Shown: positions 6,611 through 12,961, counted from the stretch's first letter. The stretch: 15,799 nucleotides of DNA from Candidatus Manganitrophaceae bacterium (GCA_004297235.1 SCUR01000308.1:1-15799), one strand, 5' to 3'. The notes: generated by a model not told the origin, from the letters alone. Numbers and translations are program-made.

Positions 6611-6954
6611 TGAGTGGAAGCCGGATACTGGGAATCGGGGCGCATGGAGCAGCGCTCAGTCCGCTCAAGGCGCCGGCGCAGGTCGAAGCCAAAGGGAAAA
6701 CCGATCCGGAAGAGATCAAGAAGGCGGCTCGGGCTTTCGAGGCGTATTTCATCTCCTCCCTCTTAAAAGAGATGAGGAAAACCGTTCCATCCGAAACTTT
6801 CCTAGGGTCCGGACCGGGCAAAGAAATCTATGAGGGGTTGTTGGATGAAACCTTCGCGGCAAAAATGTCGGAGCAGGGGGGAATCGGTTTGGCAAAACTC
6901 CTCGTCAAAAAATTGGCGGATCAAGCCTCAAGTTTTAAGGAAATGGACCGATAA
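6610..6954 (+). CDS. flgJ: Rod-binding protein, FlgJ N-terminal type
   Basis: This 114-residue protein matches only the N-terminal rod-binding (rod-cap) domain of FlgJ, with KKAARAFEAYFISSLLKEMRKT (37-58) and GPGKEIYEGLLDETFAAKMSEQGGIGLAKLLVKKL (68-102). Enteric FlgJ is about 300 residues and carries a C-terminal peptidoglycan hydrolase domain. That domain is absent here, and no other hydrolase is encoded in the window, so the muramidase must be supplied elsewhere. The ATG overlaps the flgI stop (TAATG), implying coupled translation. The last codons overlap the sigma-28 promoter of flgM. Confidence 0.92.
   Translation: MSGSRILGIGAHGAALSPLKAPAQVEAKGKTDPEEIKKAARAFEAYFISSLLKEMRKTVPSETFLGSGPGKEIYEGLLDETFAAKMSEQGGIGLAKLLVKKLADQASSFKEMDR
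6928..6954 (+). promoter_or_regulatory. Sigma-28 (FliA) promoter of flgM
   Basis: TCAAGTTT (6928-6935), an 11-base spacer and ACCGATAA (6947-6954) match the flagellar sigma-28 consensus TAAAGTTT-N11-GCCGATAA at 7 of 8 positions in each box with exact spacing. The promoter lies within the end of flgJ, and its last bases are the flgJ stop codon. Transcription should start around 6961. In enterics flgM also has its own FliA-dependent promoter, giving negative feedback on FliA. Confidence 0.85.
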
Positions 6955-6961
6955 GTAAGGT

Positions 6962-6976
6962 AATGAACGGTTCATT
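6962..6976. repeat. 15-bp palindrome in the flgM leader
   Basis: AATGAAC-G-GTTCATT is a perfect inverted repeat around one central base, placed at the predicted 5' end of the FliA-dependent flgM transcript. GACCGAT (6946-6952) and ATCGGTC (6978-6984) form further flanking arms around it. It may be an operator, or a 5' hairpin affecting flgM mRNA. The SD AAGGAG (6988-6993) follows closely. Confidence 0.55.
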
Positions 6977-7000
6977 GATCGGTCAATAAGGAGAGCAAAG

Positions 7001-7312
7001 ATGAAGATACCCGGCGATGACTCGATCCACCTGCTGGAGACCATCCTTTTCGGGGTGAAGAAGACGGAGAAGGGAATTCCCGTCCGCTCTTCCGAAAAGC
7101 AAGGCGATGTTTCTCCAAGCGATCGTGTCGAAATTTCAGGAAGGGCGAAGGAATATCAGCAACTGAATCGGCAGGTGGCTTCGCTCCCGGAGACGCGGTC
7201 CGAAAAGGTGGCGGCCCTTCAACAGAAGATTGAGGCGGGCACCTACCAACCTCAAGGTGAAGAGATCGCCGAGAAGCTGGTCCGGTCGATGCTGCTGGAT
7301 GCAATTCTATAA
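7001..7312 (+). CDS. flgM: Anti-sigma-28 factor FlgM
   Basis: FlgM binds and inhibits the flagellar sigma factor FliA until the hook is complete, then is secreted through the finished export channel. The 103-residue protein has the usual layout: a poorly conserved, probably disordered N-terminal half, then the sigma-binding C-terminus. DRVEISGRAKEYQQL (41-55) is followed by RSEKVAALQQKIEAGTYQPQGEEIAEKLVRSMLLD (66-100), which closely fits the family core. The ATG has a strong SD, AAGGAG, seven bases upstream. It is the first gene after the internal sigma-28 promoter and precedes flgN by 17 bases, so FliA drives its own inhibitor together with the junction-protein chaperone. Confidence 0.93.
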   Translation: MKIPGDDSIHLLETILFGVKKTEKGIPVRSSEKQGDVSPSDRVEISGRAKEYQQLNRQVASLPETRSEKVAALQQKIEAGTYQPQGEEIAEKLVRSMLLDAIL

Positions 7313-7329
7313 CTTCGCGAGGGGATACC

Positions 7330-7911
7330 ATGCAGAACGGTCAATTCGGAGTGGAGCAGAAGAAGCATGGTGTCGACCCTTCGGTCCCCCTGTCCGGTGA
7401 GTCCTTCATGACCCCCGACGCTTATTTGACGCCGCTCCTATCGACCTTGGAAGAGATGATCCGTGTTCAACAAGAGATCCTTTCCGTCCTTCAGCGTGAG
7501 AAGAAACTCATCATCGGCGGAGAGCGCGACGAGCTGCTCCGCTCTCTTCAGGAAAAGGAAACCCTGCTGGGCCGTCTTCACCGGTTAGAGCAGCGGCGCC
7601 AAGAGGAGATCGCGCCGCTGGGCCGGCAATGGGGGGGCGAAGATCCGTCGTTGACGTTGAAACAATTGATCCAACGAATCCCGGACCCTTTCCGAAGCAG
7701 ATTGGCCTCCTGCCATGCCCGTCTCGAAGCCTTGACCGCCAGCATCCAGGAGCTTAATCAGATCAACGGCCTCCTGGTCGGCCGGATATTGGACCAGATC
7801 ACGACCCTGGTCGACCTTTTGCGGTCCCTTTCATCGACCGTTCCGATCTACCAACCGAATGGAGCGCTTCAGCATCTTCCATCGAGTGGAAGAACCATCA
7901 GTCAAGGATAG
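7330..7911 (+). CDS. flgN: FlgK/FlgL export chaperone FlgN
   Basis: FlgN is the cytoplasmic chaperone that delivers FlgK and FlgL to the flagellar export gate. The 193-residue product is mostly helical and heptad-rich, typical of FlgN. PLLSTLEEMIRVQQEILSVLQREKKLIIGGERDELLRSLQEKETLLGRLHRLEQRR (about 36-91) is the conserved N-terminal coiled region. A second helix pair follows, with EALTASIQELNQINGLLVGRILDQITTLVDLL (about 137-168). The ATG at 7330 follows GAGGGG (7319-7324). An internal ATG at 7408 would give 167 residues and drop a non-conserved leader, so the start is less sure than the frame. Its position between flgM and flgK supports the role. Confidence 0.88.
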   Translation: MQNGQFGVEQKKHGVDPSVPLSGESFMTPDAYLTPLLSTLEEMIRVQQEILSVLQREKKLIIGGERDELLRSLQEKETLLGRLHRLEQRRQEEIAPLGRQWGGEDPSLTLKQLIQRIPDPFRSRLASCHARLEALTASIQELNQINGLLVGRILDQITTLVDLLRSLSSTVPIYQPNGALQHLPSSGRTISQG

Positions 7912-7916
7912 GGAAG

Positions 7917-9560
7917 ATGTCGAGTATCTTTGGAATCTTCAATATTGGGAAGCTGGCCCTTTTTGCCAATCAGCGCGCCCTCTCCGTCACCTCTCAAAAC
8001 ATTGCCAACATCAATACCCCGGGCTATTCCCGTCAGGATCCGATCCTTCAATCGACCGCGCCGCTCGACGGCACCCCGGGACAGATCGGAACCGGTGTTC
8101 AGATTACCGACATCCGGCGGGTGTTCAACCAATTTATCCAAGATCAACTGACGTCTCAACAGTCGAGTCTCGGTCGTCTGGATGTGGAGCAGGGGACCCT
8201 CTCCCGGGTGGAAGCGGTCTTTAATGATGGGCAGGGAACCGGCATCAATCAATCTCTGTCGGAATTTTTTTCCGCACTTCACGATCTGGCGAATAATCCG
8301 CAAGGGATGGCGGAGCGCAATTCCCTTCTGGAAAGAACGAGGATGCTGGCGTCTCAGTTTTCGACAGCGAATAACCAATTAGAGCAGGTACAAAAAGATC
8401 TCAATGCCGAAATTCAAGGGGTGATCGGGGAGATCAACACGCAAGCCGCTCAGATTGCCGACTTAAATAATCGGATCCAGCAGGCTGAGATTTCCGGACA
8501 GAACGCCAACGATCTCCGCGATCAACGGGACAGCCTCCTCAGCAGTCTGGCTGAAAAGATCGATATCAGCACCATTAAAGGCGACTTTGGACAGGTGACT
8601 GTCATGGCAGGCGGGAAGCCGCTGGTTGAGTCGAGAGCATATACCTTACGGGCCGTCGCGGATGCGGATAACTCCGGATTCGTGAATGTCGTGTTTGATT
8701 CCGGCAACGGGACCACCACCGACATTACCTCTTCGATTGGAAACGGGCGGCTCAAAGGGTTGATCGATCTTCGCGATAACCTCATTCCAGGCTACATCGA
8801 TCAACTGGACCGGCTGGCGGCGGCGATTGTCAATGAAGTGAACCAACAGCATCAAGCCGGTTTTGGTCTCGACGGTTCCACCGGAAACGATTTCTTCTCT
8901 CCTCTGGCGCCGACGGTGACCGGATTCAGCGGTAATACCGGATCGGGGAGCGTGGCCGCGACGGTGAGTAATCCGGCCGTTCTCACGTTCGACCCCTATC
9001 GATTGACCTTTGCCGGAGGAAATTATACGCTCCAAAACCTCACCACCGGTGCTTCCACCACCGCCGCTTATATCAATCCGACCACCATTACATTTGAGGG
9101 GATTCAGATCGGCATGAGCGGCGTTCCGGCCAATGGAGATACATTCGATATCAGCGCGCATCAAGGGATGGCCGGCTCCATCGCCCTCTCGGGCATCGCG
9201 CCCAATCAAATCGCCGCTTCCGCAATCGCCGGCGGCGTGCCGGGAAACAACGGCAATGCCCTGCTCCTGGCTCAGTTACAGGAAAAAGCGGTGGCCGGGT
9301 TGGGGGGAGCGAGCTTTCATGATTTCTATGGCCAAGCGGTTGGCCAGATCGGGTCGCATTCCCAGTCTGTTCAGCGTTCTCTCAAGGCCGAAAAAGTGAT
9401 TAATGAGAATCTCACTCAACAGCGGGGAGAGGTTTCCGGCGTTTCGCTCGATGAGGAAGCGGCCAATTTGATCAAGTTCCAGCGCGCATTCGAAGCATCC
9501 GCGCGCTTAATCTCGATCGCGGATGAACTTTTGCAAACGATTTTGGAGATAAAAAGATAA
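7917..9560 (+). CDS. flgK: Hook-filament junction protein FlgK (HAP1)
   Basis: FlgK is the first hook-filament junction protein, a secreted axial subunit at the hook tip. The 547-residue product has the N-terminal axial helix FANQRALSVTSQNIANINTPGYSRQ (about 17-41). A long helical D1 region follows with FFSALHDLANNPQGMAERNSLLERTRMLASQF and IADLNNRIQQAEISGQNANDLRDQRDSLLSSLAEKIDI. The beta-rich middle region includes DPYRLTFAGGNYTL and the FEGIQIGMSGVPANGDTFDI motif usual in FlgK. The C-terminal helix is GVSLDEEAANLIKFQRAFEASARLISIADELLQTIL. AAGGA (7904-7908) is eight bases before the ATG. The gene follows flgN by five bases. The 108-base gap to flgL holds a palindromic repeat. Confidence 0.96.
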   Translation: MSSIFGIFNIGKLALFANQRALSVTSQNIANINTPGYSRQDPILQSTAPLDGTPGQIGTGVQITDIRRVFNQFIQDQLTSQQSSLGRLDVEQGTLSRVEAVFNDGQGTGINQSLSEFFSALHDLANNPQGMAERNSLLERTRMLASQFSTANNQLEQVQKDLNAEIQGVIGEINTQAAQIADLNNRIQQAEISGQNANDLRDQRDSLLSSLAEKIDISTIKGDFGQVTVMAGGKPLVESRAYTLRAVADADNSGFVNVVFDSGNGTTTDITSSIGNGRLKGLIDLRDNLIPGYIDQLDRLAAAIVNEVNQQHQAGFGLDGSTGNDFFSPLAPTVTGFSGNTGSGSVAATVSNPAVLTFDPYRLTFAGGNYTLQNLTTGASTTAAYINPTTITFEGIQIGMSGVPANGDTFDISAHQGMAGSIALSGIAPNQIAASAIAGGVPGNNGNALLLAQLQEKAVAGLGGASFHDFYGQAVGQIGSHSQSVQRSLKAEKVINENLTQQRGEVSGVSLDEEAANLIKFQRAFEASARLISIADELLQTILEIKR

Positions 9561-9640
9561 AACACGTGAAGCGTTAGGCGGAAGGCGTGAGGGGTAAAAG
9601 ATTTTAGAATCCTTTTACTTGACCTTACGCCTAACGCCTC
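9559..9640. repeat. Intergenic palindromic repeat element, copy 2 (flgK-flgL)
   Basis: This element is related to the one between flgF and flgG. GCGTTAGGCG (9571-9580) pairs perfectly with CGCCTAACGC (9628-9637), and GTAAAAG (9594-9600) pairs with CTTTTAC (9612-9618) around a short loop. It shares GCGTGAGGGGTAA (9585-9597) with 3100-3112 and its 21-base left end with copy 1, bar one mismatch. It starts at the flgK stop codon and lies before the flgL SD GAGG (9657-9660). Whether it reduces flgL expression or stabilises the upstream mRNA is unknown. Confidence 0.8.
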
Positions 9641-9668
9641 CCCCCTCCCGTTATTTGAGGCAACGTAC

Positions 9669-10889
9669 ATGCGTATTTCGGATCAAATGTTCTTCCAGTC
9701 GGTGATGGTCCAGCTGCAGCGGCAGACCGATTCACTCTTTCATCTTCAGGAGCAGGTTTCCTCCGGAAAAAGGATCAATCGTCCCTCGGATGATCCGATC
9801 GGACAGCCCTTGGTTCTCAATTATGGAAAGACGCTTGCGACGACCGAACAGTACTTGCGGAATATCGATCGCGGCGATTCGTTGATGACCCACAGCGAAT
9901 CGATTTTACAAGATGCGTCCGATCAATTGCAGCGGGCTCACGAATTGGCGATTCAGATGGCCAATGCCACTTATTCCCCGACGGATCGAGCCAACACGGC
10001 CAGAGAAATCCGGGAGATCTTCGATCAGCTGATTGCGATGGGCAACCGTTCGGTCGAGGGGCGATATCTCTTCGCCGGAGATCAGACGACGACGATCCCG
10101 TTTGTCGACCACGGTTACTATACCGGAACGGCCGTGGCGCTGCCGGTGACGATCACCGCCGGGGTGAACGATCAACTGACCCTCTCCCTGGACGGCATCT
10201 CGTCCACGGTTACGATTCCTGCCGGAAATTACGCTTCGGGGAATGCTTTGGCCGTCGCGGTTCAAACGGCGATCAATGCAGATCCGACGCTGGCGGCGGC
10301 GGGGGGCTCGGTCACCGCGACATTCGATACCGACCATTTGGTTCTTACCTCGAACGCAACGGGGGGAACCTCCGCGGTCCTTCCGACCGGTGGAACCGCT
10401 CAAAACGTTTTGGGACTGGCGGCGGGGACGAACCGGCCGGTGGGAACCTATCTGGGAGATTCGAGAGAGGCTTCTCTTCTGATCGGCCCTAACACGCCGG
10501 TGATCGTCAGCCTGCCTGGAGATCGGCTCTTCAAGGGGGTCGGCGTGACGGGCGGCGTCGACATTTTCTCCTCAGTGGCGGGGCTGCAAGTCGCGTTGGA
10601 GACGAATGACATGGCCGGAATCCAAGCCGCTTTGACCAATATCGGCGCGGCGCAGGAGCAGGTGAATAACGAACGGGTGTTGTTGGGCGCCCGGCTCAAT
10701 CGGATGGATGCGACCAAAACCGTGCTAAGTGATTTCAAGCTGTCGATCACCCAGTTTAAGTCCAACATAGAAAATGTCGATCTGACTGAAGTGATCTCGG
10801 AATTCTCGCTCCAGCAGACGGCTTTGGAAGCCACCCGGGCCACGGCGGCCAGGTTGGTGCAACATTCTCTTCTCGATTTTCTGAAGTGA
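9669..10889 (+). CDS. flgL: Hook-filament junction protein FlgL (HAP3)
   Basis: FlgL is the second junction protein, linking FlgK to the flagellin filament. The 406-residue product starts MRISDQMFFQSVMVQLQRQ and has the flagellin-type N-terminal region (LQEQVSSGKRINRPSDDPIG, about 27-46) and C-terminal helix (VDLTEVISEFSLQQTALEATRATAARLVQHSLLDFL). FlgL is often about 300 residues. The extra length is a roughly 110-residue Thr/Ala/Gly-rich beta segment at about 147-256, resembling the flagellin hook IN motif (DQLTLSLDGISSTVTIPAG, ALAVAVQTAINADP). It sits between the conserved FAGDQTTTIPF and YLGDSREASLLIG stretches. The ATG follows GAGG by eight bases. The protein could be mistaken for a flagellin, but placement after flgK and the GD...PF landmarks favour FlgL. 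Confidence 0.94.
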   Translation: MRISDQMFFQSVMVQLQRQTDSLFHLQEQVSSGKRINRPSDDPIGQPLVLNYGKTLATTEQYLRNIDRGDSLMTHSESILQDASDQLQRAHELAIQMANATYSPTDRANTAREIREIFDQLIAMGNRSVEGRYLFAGDQTTTIPFVDHGYYTGTAVALPVTITAGVNDQLTLSLDGISSTVTIPAGNYASGNALAVAVQTAINADPTLAAAGGSVTATFDTDHLVLTSNATGGTSAVLPTGGTAQNVLGLAAGTNRPVGTYLGDSREASLLIGPNTPVIVSLPGDRLFKGVGVTGGVDIFSSVAGLQVALETNDMAGIQAALTNIGAAQEQVNNERVLLGARLNRMDATKTVLSDFKLSITQFKSNIENVDLTEVISEFSLQQTALEATRATAARLVQHSLLDFLK

Positions 10890-11004
10890 AGAGGGCTTTA
10901 AAAAAGTTTTATGGAATGAATGATTAAGAAAGATCATGGATAGTCGGCTTGCCCCCGGATAGTCCGGTAGGGCAGGAGAATCCGTTTTGAAAGGGGTCGA
11001 TCGC
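10890..11004 (+). promoter_or_regulatory. csrA leader with GGA motifs and a stem-loop
   Basis: This 115-base flgL-csrA gap contains two ATGGA motifs (10911-10915 and 10936-10940), matching the CsrA core ANGGA, and another GGA in GCAGGAG (10972-10978). It also contains a stem-loop in which TGCCC-CCGGA (10950-10959) pairs with TCCGG-TA-GGGCA (10963-10974) around a TAG loop. The csrA SD AAGGGG follows at 10991-10996. CsrA commonly represses its own mRNA through GGA motifs. Autoregulation here is an inference. No convincing promoter was found. Confidence 0.4.
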
Positions 11005-11262
11005 ATGCTGGTCCTGACACGGAAGTCGGGAGAGGGAATCGTTATTGGGGATCAAATCCGGGTTGTCGTCATCGAGATTCATGGAGGGCAGGTCCGGCTC
11101 GGCATCGAGGCGCCCGCCGGCATTACGATTTATCGTGAAGAGGTCTTGGCCAAAATTAAGCTCGAGAATAAAAAAGCGGCCGATGTAGATCCGGGCCAAT
11201 TGAAAAAAATCTTATCAAAGAAGGATCGCTCATCGGATCAAGATAAAGGACCTAAGAAGTGA
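11005..11262 (+). CDS. csrA: Carbon storage / translational regulator CsrA
   Basis: CsrA is a small RNA-binding dimer that blocks translation at GGA-containing leaders. In bacteria with FliW its main known target is flagellin mRNA. The 85-residue product starts MLVLTRKSGEGIVIGD and includes VRLGIEAP and IYREEV. The RNA-binding residues L4 and R44 are present. Residues 51-85 form a charged, lysine-rich tail longer than the 61-residue E. coli protein; such longer tails occur in CsrA proteins that partner FliW. I chose the ATG at 11005, which matches the universal MLxLTR start and follows AAGGGG by eight bases. A TTG at 10987 would add six residues with no family support. The stop overlaps the fliW start by four bases (GTGA). 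Confidence 0.96.
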   Translation: MLVLTRKSGEGIVIGDQIRVVVIEIHGGQVRLGIEAPAGITIYREEVLAKIKLENKKAADVDPGQLKKILSKKDRSSDQDKGPKK

Positions 11263-11735
11263 ATACCGTCATTCAAAGCGCAAAGCTCGGGCCGATCGCA
11301 ATCGACACCGAACGGTTGATTACCTTTCCGGAAGGGATTCCCGGTTTCCCGGAGGTCAAACAATATGCCTTGGTGGAAAACGACAAAGGCCATCCCTTCT
11401 TCTGGCTTCAGGCGGTGGAAGATCCCGAATTGGCCTTCGTGGTGACCGATCCGCTGATTTTCAAGCCCGATTATCGTCCGGCCCTCTCACCTGAGGAGCT
11501 GAAAGAGCTTGAAATTGACCGATTAGACGCCGTGCTGGTCTTGACGATCTTAACGATCCCGCAGGACGACCCCCTCAAACTCACGGCGAACCTGATGGGC
11601 CCGTTGATCATCAACTCAAAGACCAGAAAAGGAAAACAGTTCGTTCTTCCCGATCAGAATTACAGCCATCGGGAACCCCTTCCCCTCGCGTCCATCTTGA
11701 GCGTTCCGGAGTCTGAAATCGCCGGCAAAAAATAA
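11259..11735 (+). CDS. fliW: Flagellar assembly factor FliW
   Basis: FliW binds CsrA and also flagellin, releasing CsrA repression when free flagellin is low. This couples flagellin translation to secretion. The 158-residue product has the family landmarks ITFPEGIPGFPEVKQYALVE (about 22-41), PFFWLQAVEDPELAFVVTDP (about 46-65), and LTANLMGPLIINSKTRKGKQFVLPDQNYSHREPL toward the C-terminus. It begins with GTG at 11259, inside the csrA stop (GTGA overlap), eight bases after AAAGGA (11245-11250). This arrangement gives coupled, roughly matched synthesis of the antagonist pair. It is the last gene before the pse regulatory gap. Confidence 0.96.
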   Translation: MNTVIQSAKLGPIAIDTERLITFPEGIPGFPEVKQYALVENDKGHPFFWLQAVEDPELAFVVTDPLIFKPDYRPALSPEELKELEIDRLDAVLVLTILTIPQDDPLKLTANLMGPLIINSKTRKGKQFVLPDQNYSHREPLPLASILSVPESEIAGKK

Positions 11736-11830
11736 GGGTGTGGATACGGGAGAATTTTATGATTTCGTTTTCCGGCTCCTCCTTATTCTATTCGTCTCAC
11801 CCGTTTTGTGTCATCGAAAGTTCCCCCTCT

Positions 11831-11844
11831 GTCAAAGAATTGAC
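11831..11844. promoter_or_regulatory. FleQ-like enhancer box upstream of pseB
   Basis: GTCA-AAGAAT-TGAC has the GTCA-N6-TGAC frame of the Pseudomonas FleQ consensus and an A/T-rich centre close to it. It lies within a larger perfect inverted repeat, TCTGTCAA (11828-11835) and TTGACAGA (11840-11847). Its centre is about 94 bases upstream of the predicted sigma-54 start, a classical enhancer distance. The same frame appears upstream of flgF. The embedded TTGACA could mimic a sigma-70 -35 box, but no -10 box follows at the right distance. Confidence 0.55.
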
Positions 11845-11905
11845 AGATCGTCTCTTTATCTGCACCTCCTGAGCTAAATTGAAAGAAATCACCGCGGCGG
11901 GATAG

Positions 11906-11921
11906 CGGCAAGGTTATTGCA
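11906..11921 (+). promoter_or_regulatory. Sigma-54 promoter of the pseB operon
   Basis: CGGCAAGGTTATTGCA fits TGGCACR-N4-TTGCW except for the first T and the C after GGCA. GG (11907-11908) and GC (11919-11920) are separated by exactly 10 bases. The predicted start is about 11932, giving a leader of about 43 bases to pseB. It is weaker than the flgF promoter match. The upstream FleQ-like box raises confidence. It would place sugar synthesis under flagellar-type control. Confidence 0.65.
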
Positions 11922-11974
11922 CGGGGTTATGGCAATAGATAATCGACATTCATTTCTAAGGCGGGACCCGTTCA

Positions 11975-12961
11975 ATGATGGATCTCAATGGGAAAACAAT
12001 CTTAGTCACCGGAGGGACCGGATCGTTCGGGAAGCGTTTTGTCCAGCGGGTCCTTTCGAAGCACCGGCCGGAAAAGCTGATTATCTTCAGTCGGGATGAA
12101 TTCAAGCAATACGAAATGCAGCGAATGATGGATGACCCCCGCCTGCGTTTCTTTCTCGGGGATGTCCGGGACAAAGATCGGCTCTACCGCGCCTTCGAAG
12201 GAGTGGACTATGTCATTCATGCCGCCGCATTAAAGCAGGTTCCTTCTGCGGAGTATAATCCTTTCGAAGCGATTAAGACCAACGTCATCGGCGCCCAGAA
12301 CATTATCGATGTCGCGATCGACATCGGAATTAAGCGGATCGTCGCCTTGAGCACCGATAAGGCCTGCAACCCCGTGAACCTCTACGGAGCGACGAAGCTC
12401 TGCTCGGATAAGCTCTTTATCGCGGGCAACTCTTATGCCGGTCGAAAGGCCACCCGGTTCAGCGTGGTTCGTTACGGCAATGTGGTCGGAAGCCGGGGAA
12501 GCGTGGTTCCTCACTTTTTGGAGATCAAAGAGGGGGATTGCGTCCCGATCACGGATGAGAGGATGACCCGCTTCTGGATCACGCTTGATCAAGGGGTCGA
12601 TTTTGTATTAAAGGCGCTCGACAAAATGCATGGCGGCGAGATCTTTGTTCCGAAGATCCCGACGGCGACGATCCTCGATATCGCCAAAGCAATCGCTCCG
12701 AAAGGCAAAATCAAGGTGATCGGCATCCGCCCCGGCGAGAAGCTTCACGAGCTGTTGATCTCGTCCGAAGATGGACGGCGGACCATCGAGTATCCGGAGC
12801 ATTTTGTGATTCAGCCCGACTTTCCCTGGTGGTCGGACGAAAAACGAAAGAACGGCGGGGAGCCGGTGAGAGAGGGGTTCGTCTACTCCAGCGATGAGAA
12901 TCCCTGGCGGCTGACCCCGGCGGAAATTGAGAAGATGGTGAAGGGAACGCTCGGGAGATGA
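11975..12961 (+). CDS. pseB: UDP-GlcNAc 4,6-dehydratase (inverting), PseB
   Basis: PseB carries out the first step of CMP-pseudaminic acid synthesis, converting UDP-GlcNAc by C4/C6 dehydration with C5 epimerisation to a 4-keto-L-sugar nucleotide. The 328-residue soluble protein is an extended SDR enzyme. It has the NADP-binding TGGTGSFG (12-19), the catalytic stretch STDKA (126-130) with D128 and K129, and YGATK (137-141) with Y137 and K141. This spacing equals that in the Helicobacter FlaA1 active site. The length and the lack of membrane helices separate it from the large membrane dehydratases (WbpM/PglF type). Two adjacent ATGs (11975, 11978) make the first residue uncertain. The stop overlaps pseC by four bases (ATGA). 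It follows the sigma-54 promoter region. Confidence 0.93.
   Translation: MMDLNGKTILVTGGTGSFGKRFVQRVLSKHRPEKLIIFSRDEFKQYEMQRMMDDPRLRFFLGDVRDKDRLYRAFEGVDYVIHAAALKQVPSAEYNPFEAIKTNVIGAQNIIDVAIDIGIKRIVALSTDKACNPVNLYGATKLCSDKLFIAGNSYAGRKATRFSVVRYGNVVGSRGSVVPHFLEIKEGDCVPITDERMTRFWITLDQGVDFVLKALDKMHGGEIFVPKIPTATILDIAKAIAPKGKIKVIGIRPGEKLHELLISSEDGRRTIEYPEHFVIQPDFPWWSDEKRKNGGEPVREGFVYSSDENPWRLTPAEIEKMVKGTLGR

Larger units (their letters stand above)
11736..11974. other. Regulatory gap between fliW and pseB
   Basis: This 239-base non-coding stretch is AT-richer than the genes around it. It holds a FleQ-like box inside a perfect inverted repeat (11828-11847) and a sigma-54 promoter (11906-11921), listed separately. 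A short inverted repeat TATTGC/GCAATA (11915-11920 and 11932-11937) spans the -12 box to the predicted start. ACGGG (11746-11750) can pair with CCCGT (11800-11804), followed by TTTGTG, but the long loop makes a terminator doubtful. Confidence 0.55.

Noticed and set aside
6982..6995. GTCAATAA half of a FleQ-type box before flgM
   Set aside because: Only the left half matches. The right half is the flgM ribosome-binding site and no TGAC arm is present.
10938..10953. Sigma-54-like GG...GC pair upstream of csrA
   Set aside because: The spacing is 11 bases instead of 10, and the -24 box reads TGGATA rather than TGGCA.
10987..11004. TTG start extending csrA by six residues
   Set aside because: CsrA proteins start MLxLTR, which is exactly the ATG at 11005, preceded by AAGGGG at good spacing.
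11736..11810. Intrinsic terminator after fliW
   Set aside because: Complementary ACGGG/CCCGT and AATAAGG/CCTTATT arms exist, but loops of more than 40 bases and a poor T-run make a hairpin terminator unlikely.
11840..11868. Sigma-70 promoter starting at TTGACA
   Set aside because: The TTGACA is the arm of the inverted repeat. At 16-18 bases downstream there is no TATAAT-like hexamer.
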